Of a stretch of 64,000 nucleotides of DNA, positions 21,531 through 29,309 are shown one piece after another. Within the stretch, counting starts at the first letter, position 1. Each line of letters opens with the position of its first letter. Origin of the DNA: Nocardioides nematodiphilus (lineage in GTDB: Bacteria; Actinomycetota; Actinomycetes; Propionibacteriales; Nocardioidaceae); NCBI RefSeq assembly GCF_020216525.1, contig NZ_JAIWOY010000007.1, forward strand, positions 1-64,000. Reading direction: 5' to 3'. A program made the translations under genes and the position numbers. The notes beneath the pieces are model-generated. The model did no database searches and was not told the DNA's origin. It saw only the letters and a program-made list of their open reading frames with translations.

Positions 21531-21914
21531 GTGGCAGTGCGTGCAGTACGGGGCGCGACCCAGCTCGAGGTCGACGAGCGCGAGCACCTGCTCGAGCGGA
21601 CGACCGAGCTGGTCACCGAGGTGATGGAGGCCAACGGCCTGACGACCGAGGACTTCATCTCGATCATCTTCACCTCGACCTCCGACCTGGTCTCGGAGTT
21701 CCCCGCGTACGCCGCCCGCCAGCTCGGGTTCGACGAGGTGCCGCTGATGTGTGCCCGCGAGCTCGAGATCGAGCGTTCGATGCCGCGCGTGATCCGGCTG
21801 ATGGCCCACGTCGAGACCGAGATGCCGCGCGCCGAGGTCACTCATGTCTACCTGCACGGCGCCGCCAACCTGCGCCGCGACCTCACCAGGGTGAAGTCCG
21901 TACCCGATGCCTGA
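21531..21914 (+). CDS. aroH: chorismate mutase, AroH class
   Basis: This 127-aa protein is the monofunctional, trimeric AroH type that turns chorismate into prephenate for Phe and Tyr synthesis. Motifs VRAVRGATQLEVD, the FTSTSDLVSEFPA segment, and VPLMCARELEI with the active-site Arg match the family. The GTG start has a GAGAGGGA site near 21519 and a TAGATT -10 at 21497-21502. It overlaps tyrA by 8 nt, so mutase and dehydrogenase, two consecutive steps to tyrosine, are co-expressed. Confidence 0.94.
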   Translation: MAVRAVRGATQLEVDEREHLLERTTELVTEVMEANGLTTEDFISIIFTSTSDLVSEFPAYAARQLGFDEVPLMCARELEIERSMPRVIRLMAHVETEMPRAEVTHVYLHGAANLRRDLTRVKSVPDA

Positions 21915-22977
21915 TCAGGCCCTCAGCGGTCCCGTCGAGATCATCGGGACCGGCCTGCTCGGCACCTCGATCGCGCTCGCGTGCCGTCAGGCCGGGCTCG
22001 AGGTGCTGCTCACCGACGCCTCCCCGGAGAACGTCCGCACAGCCTCCGGCATGGGTGCCGGCCGGCCGCGGCTCCCCGGTGACCGACCGCAGCTCGTGGT
22101 CGTCGCTGTCCCGCCCGCCTACCTGGGCCGCGTCATCGCGGAGGCGCTCAGCCAGGACCCCGACGCGATCGTCACCGACGTCGGCAGCGTCAAGAGCGCT
22201 CCGCTCCTCGAGGTAGCCCCCCTGCCCGGTGCCGACCGGTACATCGGCAGCCACCCGATGGCCGGCACCGAGCGCTCCGGCCCCCTGGCCGGCAACGCCG
22301 CGCTGTTCGACGGCCGCCCCTGGGCGGTCACACCGCACGCGGGCACGCGTCCCGACGCCACCGCGCTCGTCGAGCAGCTCGCGCTGCTGTGCGGTGCCGT
22401 GCCGATCCGGATGGATCCGGCCGAGCACGACCGTGCCGTCGCCCGCATCTCGCACGTGCCGCACCTGATGGCCGTCCTGGTCGCCGGCCGGCTGGCCGGC
22501 GCGCCCGCCGACCACCTCGCGCTGTCCGGACCCGGCGTGCGCGACGTGACCCGCGTGGCCGGGGGAGACCCCGAGCTCTACAGCCAGATCGTCACCGGCA
22601 ACTCCGGTGCGGTCGTCGACCTGCTCAGCGAGGTCCGCCACGAGCTCGATGAGCTGATCTCCGCGCTCCGCGGCGGCGACCGGGGGACCCTGGCCGGCCT
22701 GCTGGAGCGTGGCCAGGAGGGCACGCGGGCCATCCCGGGCAAGCACGGCGGACCGCTCAGCCCCACCACGGCGGTCTTCGTCGCGGTCGCCGACGAGCCC
22801 GGCGGCCTCGCGCGGCTCTTCGCGGATGCGGGCGCCAGCGGCGTCAACATCGAGGACGTCCGCATCGAGCATGAGCTCGGCCGCCCGGCGGGCCTGGTGG
22901 AGCTGGTCGTCGCCGAGGGCAGCGCGGAGCAGCTGCGTACGGCTTTGGAATCCCGGGGATGGGTCGTCCACCGGTAA
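21907..22977 (+). CDS. tyrA: prephenate dehydrogenase with ACT domain
   Basis: TyrA oxidises prephenate to 4-hydroxyphenylpyruvate with NAD(P). This 356-aa protein has an N-terminal Rossmann motif IIGTGLLGTSIALACRQAG, the family segment DVGSVKSAPL, and GSHPMAGTERSGP with the catalytic His. A C-terminal ACT-like domain (VFVAVADEPGGLARLFADAGASGVNIEDVRI) suggests feedback control by an amino acid, probably tyrosine. Its TAA stop forms the first bases of the cmk -10 hexamer. Confidence 0.95.
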   Translation: MPDQALSGPVEIIGTGLLGTSIALACRQAGLEVLLTDASPENVRTASGMGAGRPRLPGDRPQLVVVAVPPAYLGRVIAEALSQDPDAIVTDVGSVKSAPLLEVAPLPGADRYIGSHPMAGTERSGPLAGNAALFDGRPWAVTPHAGTRPDATALVEQLALLCGAVPIRMDPAEHDRAVARISHVPHLMAVLVAGRLAGAPADHLALSGPGVRDVTRVAGGDPELYSQIVTGNSGAVVDLLSEVRHELDELISALRGGDRGTLAGLLERGQEGTRAIPGKHGGPLSPTTAVFVAVADEPGGLARLFADAGASGVNIEDVRIEHELGRPAGLVELVVAEGSAEQLRTALESRGWVVHR

Positions 22978-22980
22978 CAT
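22975..22980 (+). promoter_or_regulatory. -10 hexamer of cmk (TAACAT), overlapping the tyrA stop
   Basis: TAACAT is exactly 7 nt before the cmk GTG at 22988, the leaderless arrangement seen repeatedly in this window, and it starts with the tyrA TAA stop codon. No ribosome binding site is present for cmk. Confidence 0.55.
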
Positions 22981-22987
22981 CACGCCC

Positions 22988-23692
22988 GTGAATGAGCGTG
23001 GAGCGGCGGCAGGTCAGAGCATCGTCATCGCCGTCGACGGCACCTCGGGCTCCGGCAAGTCCAGCACCTCGCGCGGCGTGGCCGCCCAGCTGGGCCTGCG
23101 CTACCTCGACACCGGTGCGATGTACCGCGCCATGACCTGGTGGATGCTCGCCCACGACGTCGACGTCTTCGACGCCGCCGCGGTGGCCGCCCGGGTCGAG
23201 GAGCCGGTGATCACCTCCGGCACCGAGCCGCTGGCTCCGGCGATCTCGCTCGACGGCGAGGACGTCGCCGAGGAGATCCGCAGCGAGCAGGTCAACGCGC
23301 ACGTCTCGCCGGTCGCCACGGTCCCGCAGGTGCGGGCCCGCCTGATCGCGCTGCAACGCGCCGAGATCGAGCAGGCGCTCGCCGCCGGCGTGGGCATCGT
23401 CGTCGAGGGCCGCGACATCGGCACCGCCGTGTGGCCCGACGCCGACCTCAAGCTCTACGTCACCGCCGACCCGGCCGCGCGCGCCGCGCGCCGCGCGCTG
23501 GAGGAGGGCGGTACGGACGCCGCCGCCGTTCAGGCCTCGTTGGAGAGCCGCGACAGGATCGACTCCACCCAGGGCGGCCTGGCCGTCCCCGACGGTGCCA
23601 CCCACCTCGACACCACGCCGTACACGCTCGACCAGGTCATCGCGCAGGTCGTCGCGCTGGTCGACGAGTCACAGAAGGCCCGATCGGCATGA
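22988..23692 (+). CDS. cmk: cytidylate kinase
   Basis: Cmk phosphorylates CMP and dCMP with ATP. This 234-aa protein has the P-loop DGTSGSGKSSTSRG, the substrate segment LDTGAMYRA, the motif VVEGRDIGTAVWPDADLKLYV and the lid region RAARRALEEGG, all in family order. The GTG at 22988 is the only in-frame start that leaves a normal N-terminus. Order before an acyltransferase and der is common in actinobacteria. Confidence 0.96.
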   Translation: MNERGAAAGQSIVIAVDGTSGSGKSSTSRGVAAQLGLRYLDTGAMYRAMTWWMLAHDVDVFDAAAVAARVEEPVITSGTEPLAPAISLDGEDVAEEIRSEQVNAHVSPVATVPQVRARLIALQRAEIEQALAAGVGIVVEGRDIGTAVWPDADLKLYVTADPAARAARRALEEGGTDAAAVQASLESRDRIDSTQGGLAVPDGATHLDTTPYTLDQVIAQVVALVDESQKARSA

Positions 23693-23768
23693 GCGAGCGC
23701 AGCGAGCTCATCATCGAGCGCTGCGCCCCTCGTGCCTCATGCGCGCACGGAGCGAAGCGAGTACGTGC
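23691..23768. repeat. REP-like GC-rich intergenic element
   Basis: The gap between cmk and the acyltransferase carries GAGCGAGCGCAGCGAG and GGAGCGAAGCGAG motifs. GCGCAGCG at 23697-23704 is the exact inverse of CGCTGCGC at 23719-23726, and TGAGC/GCTCA pairs flank the first part. A 27-codon frame can be read through it but its make-up is that of the repeat, so it is not called a gene. Such elements are often dispersed in Nocardioidaceae genomes. Confidence 0.5.
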
Positions 23769-24551
23769 ATGAGCAATGGCCTCCCCGACACGAGCGCTGT
23801 CCGGGCGCCGCGCCGGTGGTGGCTGCACACCTTCGCCTGGTTCGGGCGCTGGGCCATCCGGCGCCGTTACCGCGTCACGGTGCACGGCGCCGGCAACGTT
23901 CCCGCCTCCGGACCGGTGATCCTCGCCTCCAACCACATCGGCGTCATCGACGGCCCCCTGTTGGCGATCTTCGGTCCGCGCCCGGCGCACGTGCTGACCA
24001 AGGACGAGATGTTCCACGGTGTCTCCGGCCGCTTCTTCAGCGCGGTCGGCCAGATCTCGCTGTGGCGCGGCGGTGCTGACCCCGGTGCGATCAAGGCCTG
24101 CGTGAAGGTGCTCCGCGATGGCGGCGTGGTCGGCATCTTCCCCGAGGGCACGCGCGGCGCGGGGAGGTTCGACCTGTTCCATCACGGCGCGGCCTACCTC
24201 GCGATGGTGACCGGCGCACCGGTCGTACCGGTGACGATGCTCGGCAGCCGCGACCCCGGCGGCGGGCGCAACTCGCTGCCGCGCAAGGGCGCCCACATCG
24301 ACATCGTGTTCGGCCGGCCGTGGACGACTGAGCAGGTGCCGTGGCCGCGGACGCGGGAACACGTACGGGCTGTCTCGGCGTTGCTCCGTGGGCACCTGCT
24401 GGCCCAGGTCGCGCTTGCCGAGGCGCTGACCGGCCGCGATCTTCCGGGAGCGATCCCGGATCCCGAACCCACCACCCCAGACGATGGCGCACGTACCGGC
24501 GCCGCTGTAGACGTAGCAACAACCACGGTCCCTGACCAAGGAGCATCATGA
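23769..24551 (+). CDS. 1-acyl-sn-glycerol-3-phosphate acyltransferase (PlsC family)
   Basis: This 260-aa membrane-associated enzyme adds the second acyl chain in phosphatidic acid synthesis. Block I reads NHIGVIDGP (HX4D catalytic pair), block III is GIFPEGTRG, and block IV lies in [10 protein letters not shown]. An N-terminal amphipathic segment [12 protein letters not shown] may bind the membrane. A disordered Pro/Thr/Asp-rich tail of about 35 residues follows. The ATG at 23769 follows the repeat element and no strong ribosome binding site is seen. Its stop overlaps the der start (ATGA). Confidence 0.92.
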   Translation: MSNGLPDTSAVRAPRRWWLHTFAWFGRWAIRRRYRVTVHGAGNVPASGPVILASNHIGVIDGPLLAIFGPRPAHVLTKDEMFHGVSGRFFSAVGQISLWRGGADPGAIKACVKVLRDGGVVGIFPEGTRGAGRFDLFHHGAAYLAMVTGAPVVPVTMLGSRDPGGGRNSLPRKGAHIDIVFGRPWTTEQVPWPRTREHVRAVSALLRGHLLAQVALAEALTGRDLPGAIPDPEPTTPDDGARTGAAVDVATTTVPDQGAS

Positions 24552-25939
24552 GTGACATCACCGACCAGCCCGACGATTTCGACTTCGAGGGATTCGGCGA
24601 CGGTGAGTTCTCCGGCCCTACGCCGGTGCTGGCCGTGGTCGGCCGTCCCAACGTGGGCAAGTCGTCCCTGGTCAACCGCATCATCGGTCGCCGCGAGGCG
24701 GTCGTGGAGGACGTGCCGGGCGTGACCCGCGACCGCGTCTCCTACGACGCCGACTGGAACGGGCGCGCGTTCACCATCGTCGACACCGGCGGCTGGTCCT
24801 CGGACGCCAAGGGCATGGCCCTCCGGATCGCCGAGCAGGCCGAGCTGGCGATCAGCCTGGCCGACGCGGTCCTCTTCGTGGTCGACGGCAAGGTCGGCAT
24901 CACCGACGAGGACGAGGCTGTCGTCCGCGTGCTGCGCAAGGCGAAGAAGCCGGTCGTGCTGGCCGCCAACAAGGTCGACGACCAGCGCACCGAGGCCGAG
25001 GCCGCGACGCTGTGGAACCTCGGTCTCGGCGAGCCGTACCCCGTCTCCGCACTCCACGGCCGCGGCTCGGGCGACCTGCTCGACGCGGTCCTGGCCGCGC
25101 TGCCCGAGCTCCCCCCGATGCCCGAGGGCCGCGAGCTCGGCGGCCCGCGCCGGATCGCGCTCGTCGGTCGCCCCAACGTCGGGAAGTCGTCGCTGCTCAA
25201 CCAGCTCGCCGGCCAGACCCGCGTCGTCGTCGACAACGTCGCCGGCACCACCGTCGATCCCGTCGACGAGCTGATCGACCTGGGTGGGCGCACCTGGAAG
25301 TTCATCGACACCGCCGGCATCCGCAAGCGGGTCAAGGAGGCGTCGGGCCACGAGTACTACGCGTCGCTGCGCACCACCACCGCGATCGACCGCGCCGAGG
25401 TCGCCGTCCTGGTCCTCGACGCCGAGCAGAACATCGCCGAGCAGGACGTCCGGATCCTCCAGACCGTCCGCGAGGCCGGCCGCGCGCTGGTCATCGTCTT
25501 CAACAAGTGGGACCTCGTCGACGAGGAGCGCCGCTACTACCTGGAGAAGGAGATCGAGCGCGAGCTCGTCCAGGTCCAGTGGGCGCCGCGCCTCAACCTG
25601 ACCGCGCGCACCGGCTGGCACATCGACCGGCTCGTCCCGGCGCTGGACAAGGCGCTCGAGGGCTGGGAGACGCGTGTCGGCACCGGTGCGCTCAACACGT
25701 TCCTCGGCAAGCTGGTCGCTGAGCACCCGCACCCGGTCCGTGGCGGCAAGCAGCCGAAGGTCCTCTTCGCGACCCAGCCGACCACGGCACCGCCGACCTT
25801 CATCCTGTTCACCTCCGGCAAGCTGGATGCGGCGTACGAGCGCTTCATCGAGCGCCGCCTGCGCGAGGAGTTCGGCTTCGTCGGCACCCCGATCGTGCTG
25901 CAGCAGCGGGTCCGCGAGAAGCGCAAGCGCAACGGCTGA
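24548..25939 (+). CDS. der: ribosome biogenesis GTPase Der (EngA)
   Basis: Der is a tandem GTPase needed for 50S subunit maturation. This 463-aa protein has two P-loops GRPNVGKSS, two DT(G/A)G motifs (IVDTGGW, FIDTAGI), guanine-recognition motifs NKVD and NKWD, and a C-terminal KH-like domain ending in a basic EKRKRNG tail. An acidic N-terminal extension of about 25 residues ([13 protein letters not shown]) precedes the first G domain, as in other actinobacteria. It ends the syntenic run shared with Rv1692-Rv1713. Confidence 0.97.
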   Translation: MSDITDQPDDFDFEGFGDGEFSGPTPVLAVVGRPNVGKSSLVNRIIGRREAVVEDVPGVTRDRVSYDADWNGRAFTIVDTGGWSSDAKGMALRIAEQAELAISLADAVLFVVDGKVGITDEDEAVVRVLRKAKKPVVLAANKVDDQRTEAEAATLWNLGLGEPYPVSALHGRGSGDLLDAVLAALPELPPMPEGRELGGPRRIALVGRPNVGKSSLLNQLAGQTRVVVDNVAGTTVDPVDELIDLGGRTWKFIDTAGIRKRVKEASGHEYYASLRTTTAIDRAEVAVLVLDAEQNIAEQDVRILQTVREAGRALVIVFNKWDLVDEERRYYLEKEIERELVQVQWAPRLNLTARTGWHIDRLVPALDKALEGWETRVGTGALNTFLGKLVAEHPHPVRGGKQPKVLFATQPTTAPPTFILFTSGKLDAAYERFIERRLREEFGFVGTPIVLQQRVREKRKRNG

Positions 25940-25950
25940 CGGACCCCGAT

Positions 25951-25979
25951 TCTGACCTCCCGGGGGCCTGCGATAGGCT
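25951..25979 (+). promoter_or_regulatory. tRNA-Pro promoter
   Basis: TCTGAC at 25951-25956 and TAGGCT at 25974-25979 are separated by 17 bp and end 25 nt before the mature tRNA. The -10 fits TANNNT; the -35 is a weak match to TTGACA. Confidence 0.4.
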
Positions 25980-26004
25980 TCGCGAGCCTTCTTCGGAGGG
26001 TGTT

Positions 26005-26078
26005 CGGGCTGTAGCGCAGCTTGGTAGCGCACCTGACTGGGGGTCAGGGGGTCGCAGGTTCAAATCCTGTCAGCCCGA
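26005..26078 (+). tRNA. tRNA-Pro (anticodon GGG)
   Basis: The 74-nt sequence folds as a tRNA: acceptor CGGGCTG pairs with CAGCCCG, the anticodon stem CCTGA/TCAGG encloses the loop CTGGGGG with anticodon GGG (reads CCC and CCU), and the T arm contains GGTTCAAATCC. The discriminator base is A. The genome continues CCG, so the CCA end is not fully encoded and needs CCA-adding enzyme. Confidence 0.96.
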
Positions 26079-26084
26079 CCGAAC

Positions 26085-26130
26085 GAACCGGCTCTGACCT
26101 GGGGATACTCCCCAGCGTCAGAGCCGGTTC
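26085..26130 (+). terminator. tRNA-Pro terminator
   Basis: GAACCGGCTCTGAC (26085-26098) pairs with GTCAGAGCCGGTTC (26117-26130), and the stem continues with CTGGGG/CCCCAG inside, with one bulged C. The roughly 20-bp stem is followed by TGGTTTC. It starts 6 nt after the tRNA and also insulates the cyclic-di-GMP genes. Confidence 0.88.
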
Positions 26131-26224
26131 TGGTTTCGCCGCGATTCGACCCCAGGTTCCTACGCAGCCCGCGTAGGGTACGTGGACCGTCACGACGGTG
26201 AAGTCGAGGACCTCAGGAGCACGG

Positions 26225-28558
26225 ATGCCGAGCGCGCCCACATCGAGCCTGCCCGCACGGGAGTGGGCTTACCACGTGCTGATCCTGGCCGTCGGGCTCA
26301 CGCTGACCGTCGTGGTCGGCGCCGACGTCGTGCGGCACGGAGCCGACCGCTGGTTCGCCACGGCGCTCCTGGTCGGCGTGCCGCTGATCGCCGTCATCGC
26401 CCGCTTCCCGATGGTGCTGGACAGCGGATCGGGAGCCATCGAGGTCGGCTTCGAGTCGTGCGTGCTGATGTTCCTGCTGTGCGTGCTCGACACCGCGCCG
26501 GCGTTGGTGGTCTGGTCCCTCGGCGTCCTGCTCACCCAGGCGCTGGCCGAGACCCGGGCCTCGGCGCGGACGTTCAACATCGGCATCGGCATGATCGGCG
26601 GCGGACTCGCGGCGGCGGCCTACGGCATCGTCAACCCGGGCGACTCGATCGAGACGCTCCGTGGCCTGCTGGCCGTCACAGCCGCTGCGGTGTCCTACTT
26701 CCTCACCGATTACGTGCTGTCCGCGGTGTCGCTGACCATCTCCTCGCGCTCCCCGTTGCGCGCCACCCTCTTCCAGCCGGAGACGGCGCTGGCGATCGCC
26801 TGCTTCGTCCCCCTGGACTCGCTCGGCTACCTCGCCGCGGTGGTCGCGCTCAACGCCCCATGGTGGACGCTGTCGCTGCTCGGCATCCCGCTCCTCACCC
26901 TGCTCACCGCCACCCGTGCGATCACTCGCGGCCGGGAGAACGCGCGGCGGCTGGGGGTGCTGTTCGGTGCCGCCGGCCGGGCCCAGACCCTCGTCGACCG
27001 ACAGGCACTGATCGAGGCCCTGTGCGCGGATGCGGGCGAGCTGCTCCGACTGCGCGACGTCCAGCTCCGGGCCGAGCCGCCCACCGAGGGGGAGATCGGG
27101 GTCGAGGTGTCCCTGGGCGACGACGACCTGTGGCTGGTGGCGCGGGCCGCACAGCGTGCCCGGGCCACCGTCGCTGGGGACCGGCAGGCGCTGGAGGCGC
27201 TCGCCGCCGTCGCCGCCGACGCGAGCGCCCGCATCGAGCTGGTCGACGAGAAGCTCCACGTCGCCCGCCACGACCCCCTCACCGACCTGCCCAACCGCGG
27301 CATCCTCCTCGACCGCACGAACCAGGCCCTCGAGAGAGCCCAGGCCCGCGACGGACGCACCGCGCTGATCTTCCTGGACCTGGACGGCTTCAAGCCGGTC
27401 AACGACCGTTTCGGCCACCAGGCCGGGGACCTCGTCCTCGTCGACGTCGCCGCCAGGCTGCGCGCCTGCGTCCGGGACCAGGACACGGTCGCCCGACTCG
27501 GAGGCGACGAGTTCGCCGTGCTCGTCGAGGACGCCGACCCGGCTGACGTGGCCGCGATGTGCGATCGGATCCTCCGTCGGGTCGCTGCGGGGACCGTGGT
27601 CAGCGGCCAGGAGGTGCGGCTCGGCGCCAGCATCGGGATCGCGTACGACCGCGGCAACGACAGCGCCGGCAGTCTGCTGCGCAACGCCGACCTCGCCATG
27701 TACCAGGCTAAGTCCGAGGGCAAGGGCCGCTACACCGTCTTCGAACCCGCCATGGGCCACGCCCGGGTGGAGCGCCTCGAGCTCCTCGAGGACCTGCGCG
27801 CTGCGGTCGATGCCGACCAGATCGGCGTCGCCTACCAGCCCGTCGTCGACCCCGTCACGCGCCGGATCGTCGGGATGGAGACACTCGCCCGCTGGCAGCG
27901 CGCCGGCGTGTCCGTGCCTCCGGACACGTTCATCTCGATCGCCGAGGAGTCGGGGCTCATCGTCGCTCTCGGCGCGGCGGTGCTGCGACGCGTCGAGCTC
28001 GACGCTGCCGCGATCCGTGCCTCCGGCGGCCTGGGCCGCGCGGTGAGCGTCAACGTGTCGGCCGCCCAGCTCCGGGAGCCGGGATTCGTCGACATGGTGC
28101 TGCACACGGCGCGCGAGCTGGAGGGCATGACGCTCGTACTCGAGATCACCGAGCGTCAGGGCGTCGATCTGACCGGCGGCGTGCTCGAGGCCATGCATAC
28201 GATCGCCGACAGGGGCGTTGGGTTCGCCATCGACGACTTCGGCGTCGGGTTCTCCTCCATCAGCTACCTGCAGAACCTGCCGGCCACCGTCATCAAGGCC
28301 GACGCCGCCCTGTCGCGGAACATCGATCGCGACAGCCGTGCGCGGAGCCTCCTGCGCTCCGTGACCGAGATGGGTCGCACCCTCGGCTTCCGGGTCGTCG
28401 TGGAGGGCGTGGAGCGCGAGTCCCAGCTCGATGTGATCAGGCAGGACGCCCCGTACGCGTCCGTCCAGGGCTACCTCCTCCACCGTCCGATGCCTCTGGA
28501 GCAGCTTCTGCGGACCCTCGCTGGGGATCTCGACGCCGCGGAGCAGCCGGCCGGCTGA
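26225..28558 (+). CDS. membrane-bound GGDEF-EAL cyclic-di-GMP protein
   Basis: This 777-aa protein has about six membrane helices in the first 240 residues, a short cytoplasmic linker, a GGDEF domain and an EAL domain. GGDEF is intact (LGGDEFAVL) and is preceded at the right distance by RDQD, an intact RxxD product-inhibition site. The EAL part keeps the metal and catalytic residues: METLARW (ETL form), NVSAAQL, EITE, IDDFG, a Lys-Asp pair in IKAD, and VEGVE. It may both make and break cyclic-di-GMP. The ATG at 26225 has AGGAG at 26215-26219 and TAGGGT at 26174-26179; GTG 26198 is a longer alternative. Confidence 0.93.
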   Translation: MPSAPTSSLPAREWAYHVLILAVGLTLTVVVGADVVRHGADRWFATALLVGVPLIAVIARFPMVLDSGSGAIEVGFESCVLMFLLCVLDTAPALVVWSLGVLLTQALAETRASARTFNIGIGMIGGGLAAAAYGIVNPGDSIETLRGLLAVTAAAVSYFLTDYVLSAVSLTISSRSPLRATLFQPETALAIACFVPLDSLGYLAAVVALNAPWWTLSLLGIPLLTLLTATRAITRGRENARRLGVLFGAAGRAQTLVDRQALIEALCADAGELLRLRDVQLRAEPPTEGEIGVEVSLGDDDLWLVARAAQRARATVAGDRQALEALAAVAADASARIELVDEKLHVARHDPLTDLPNRGILLDRTNQALERAQARDGRTALIFLDLDGFKPVNDRFGHQAGDLVLVDVAARLRACVRDQDTVARLGGDEFAVLVEDADPADVAAMCDRILRRVAAGTVVSGQEVRLGASIGIAYDRGNDSAGSLLRNADLAMYQAKSEGKGRYTVFEPAMGHARVERLELLEDLRAAVDADQIGVAYQPVVDPVTRRIVGMETLARWQRAGVSVPPDTFISIAEESGLIVALGAAVLRRVELDAAAIRASGGLGRAVSVNVSAAQLREPGFVDMVLHTARELEGMTLVLEITERQGVDLTGGVLEAMHTIADRGVGFAIDDFGVGFSSISYLQNLPATVIKADAALSRNIDRDSRARSLLRSVTEMGRTLGFRVVVEGVERESQLDVIRQDAPYASVQGYLLHRPMPLEQLLRTLAGDLDAAEQPAG

Positions 28559-28611
28559 GGAACGTCGACGCCTCGGATCTGGCCGGGCGACCAGATCATG
28601 GGGACGTTCCT
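28558..28611 (+). terminator. double-stem intrinsic terminator
   Basis: AGGAACGTC (28558-28566) pairs with GACGTTCCT (28603-28611), with an inner GATCTGG/CCAGATC stem (28576-28582 with 28591-28597). A TCTTTT run follows. It should stop transcription from the first GGDEF-EAL gene, so the PilZ gene needs its own promoter. Confidence 0.75.
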
Positions 28612-28643
28612 GGTCTTTTGCTGGAGCGCTCGCTTCGCGTGCC

Positions 28644-28649
28644 GATAAT
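28644..28649 (+). promoter_or_regulatory. -10-like hexamer of the PilZ gene (GATAAT)
   Basis: GATAAT, one base from TATAAT, ends 6 nt before the GTG at 28656 and follows a terminator. There is no ribosome binding site, so a leaderless transcript for the PilZ and second GGDEF-EAL genes is likely. Confidence 0.45.
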
Positions 28650-28655
28650 GGCGAC

Positions 28656-29309
28656 GTGTCATCGCGCCCGCCTCTCGGCGCCGAGGTCGCGCTGGAGCGC
28701 GGGGGCTCGGCCTGGCTTGCTGCCCGCGTGACGGGACGCGACGGGGACCACGACCTCCTGGCGGTCGAGCCCCGCGGCGCCGCCGAGACCCCGGCCGAGG
28801 GCAGCGCGTCGACGGTCTGCGACGCGATCATGGTCTGGTCGACCGAGCACGGGGTCTTCCGTGCCACCGCGACCGTCGCGATCGACGGCACGCGCGCGCG
28901 GGCGACCGTGCACGCGTCGGCGACCCGGACCCAGCGCCGCGAGTACGTCCGGCTGCCGATGGACACCCAGATGACCCTCGCGCACGCCGACGGCATCGCT
29001 CGCGGCACGCTCATCGATCTCAGCGAGGCCGCGTTGCGGCTGCGCCTGCCGGCGCAGGGCGCGCCGCGGCTCGCGCCCGGCGCCCAGGTGCGCTCGGCCT
29101 TCACCCTGCACCACACCGGCTTCATGCTGCGGGGCACCGTGCTCCGGGAGCAGGCGAGCGGCGCACCCGACACGATCGACGTCGTGGTGATGCTGGACAT
29201 CCCCGCGCGTACGGCCAACGACCTGCGTCGCAACGTCGTCTTCGAGCAGATCGAACGACAGTCCGAGCTGCACGGGACCGACGACGCGTCGCGGCGGGAC
29301 GTCCCGTGA
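28656..29309 (+). CDS. PilZ-domain cyclic-di-GMP receptor-like protein
   Basis: This 217-aa protein has an N-terminal YcgR-like beta domain and a C-terminal PilZ domain. The cyclic-di-GMP binding motif is seen as QRREYVRLP (RxxxR) and DLSEAALRL; the second motif normally reads (D/N)xSxxG and here has Ala in place of the last Gly, so binding may be altered. The GTG overlaps nothing upstream and the stop overlaps the next GGDEF-EAL start by 4 nt, so effector and enzyme are co-translated. Confidence 0.85.
   Translation: MSSRPPLGAEVALERGGSAWLAARVTGRDGDHDLLAVEPRGAAETPAEGSASTVCDAIMVWSTEHGVFRATATVAIDGTRARATVHASATRTQRREYVRLPMDTQMTLAHADGIARGTLIDLSEAALRLRLPAQGAPRLAPGAQVRSAFTLHHTGFMLRGTVLREQASGAPDTIDVVVMLDIPARTANDLRRNVVFEQIERQSELHGTDDASRRDVP

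Noticed and set aside
23689-23772. 27-codon frame starting ATGAGCGAGCGC
   Set aside because: It is made wholly of the REP-like element and resembles other GAGCGAGC repeat translations.
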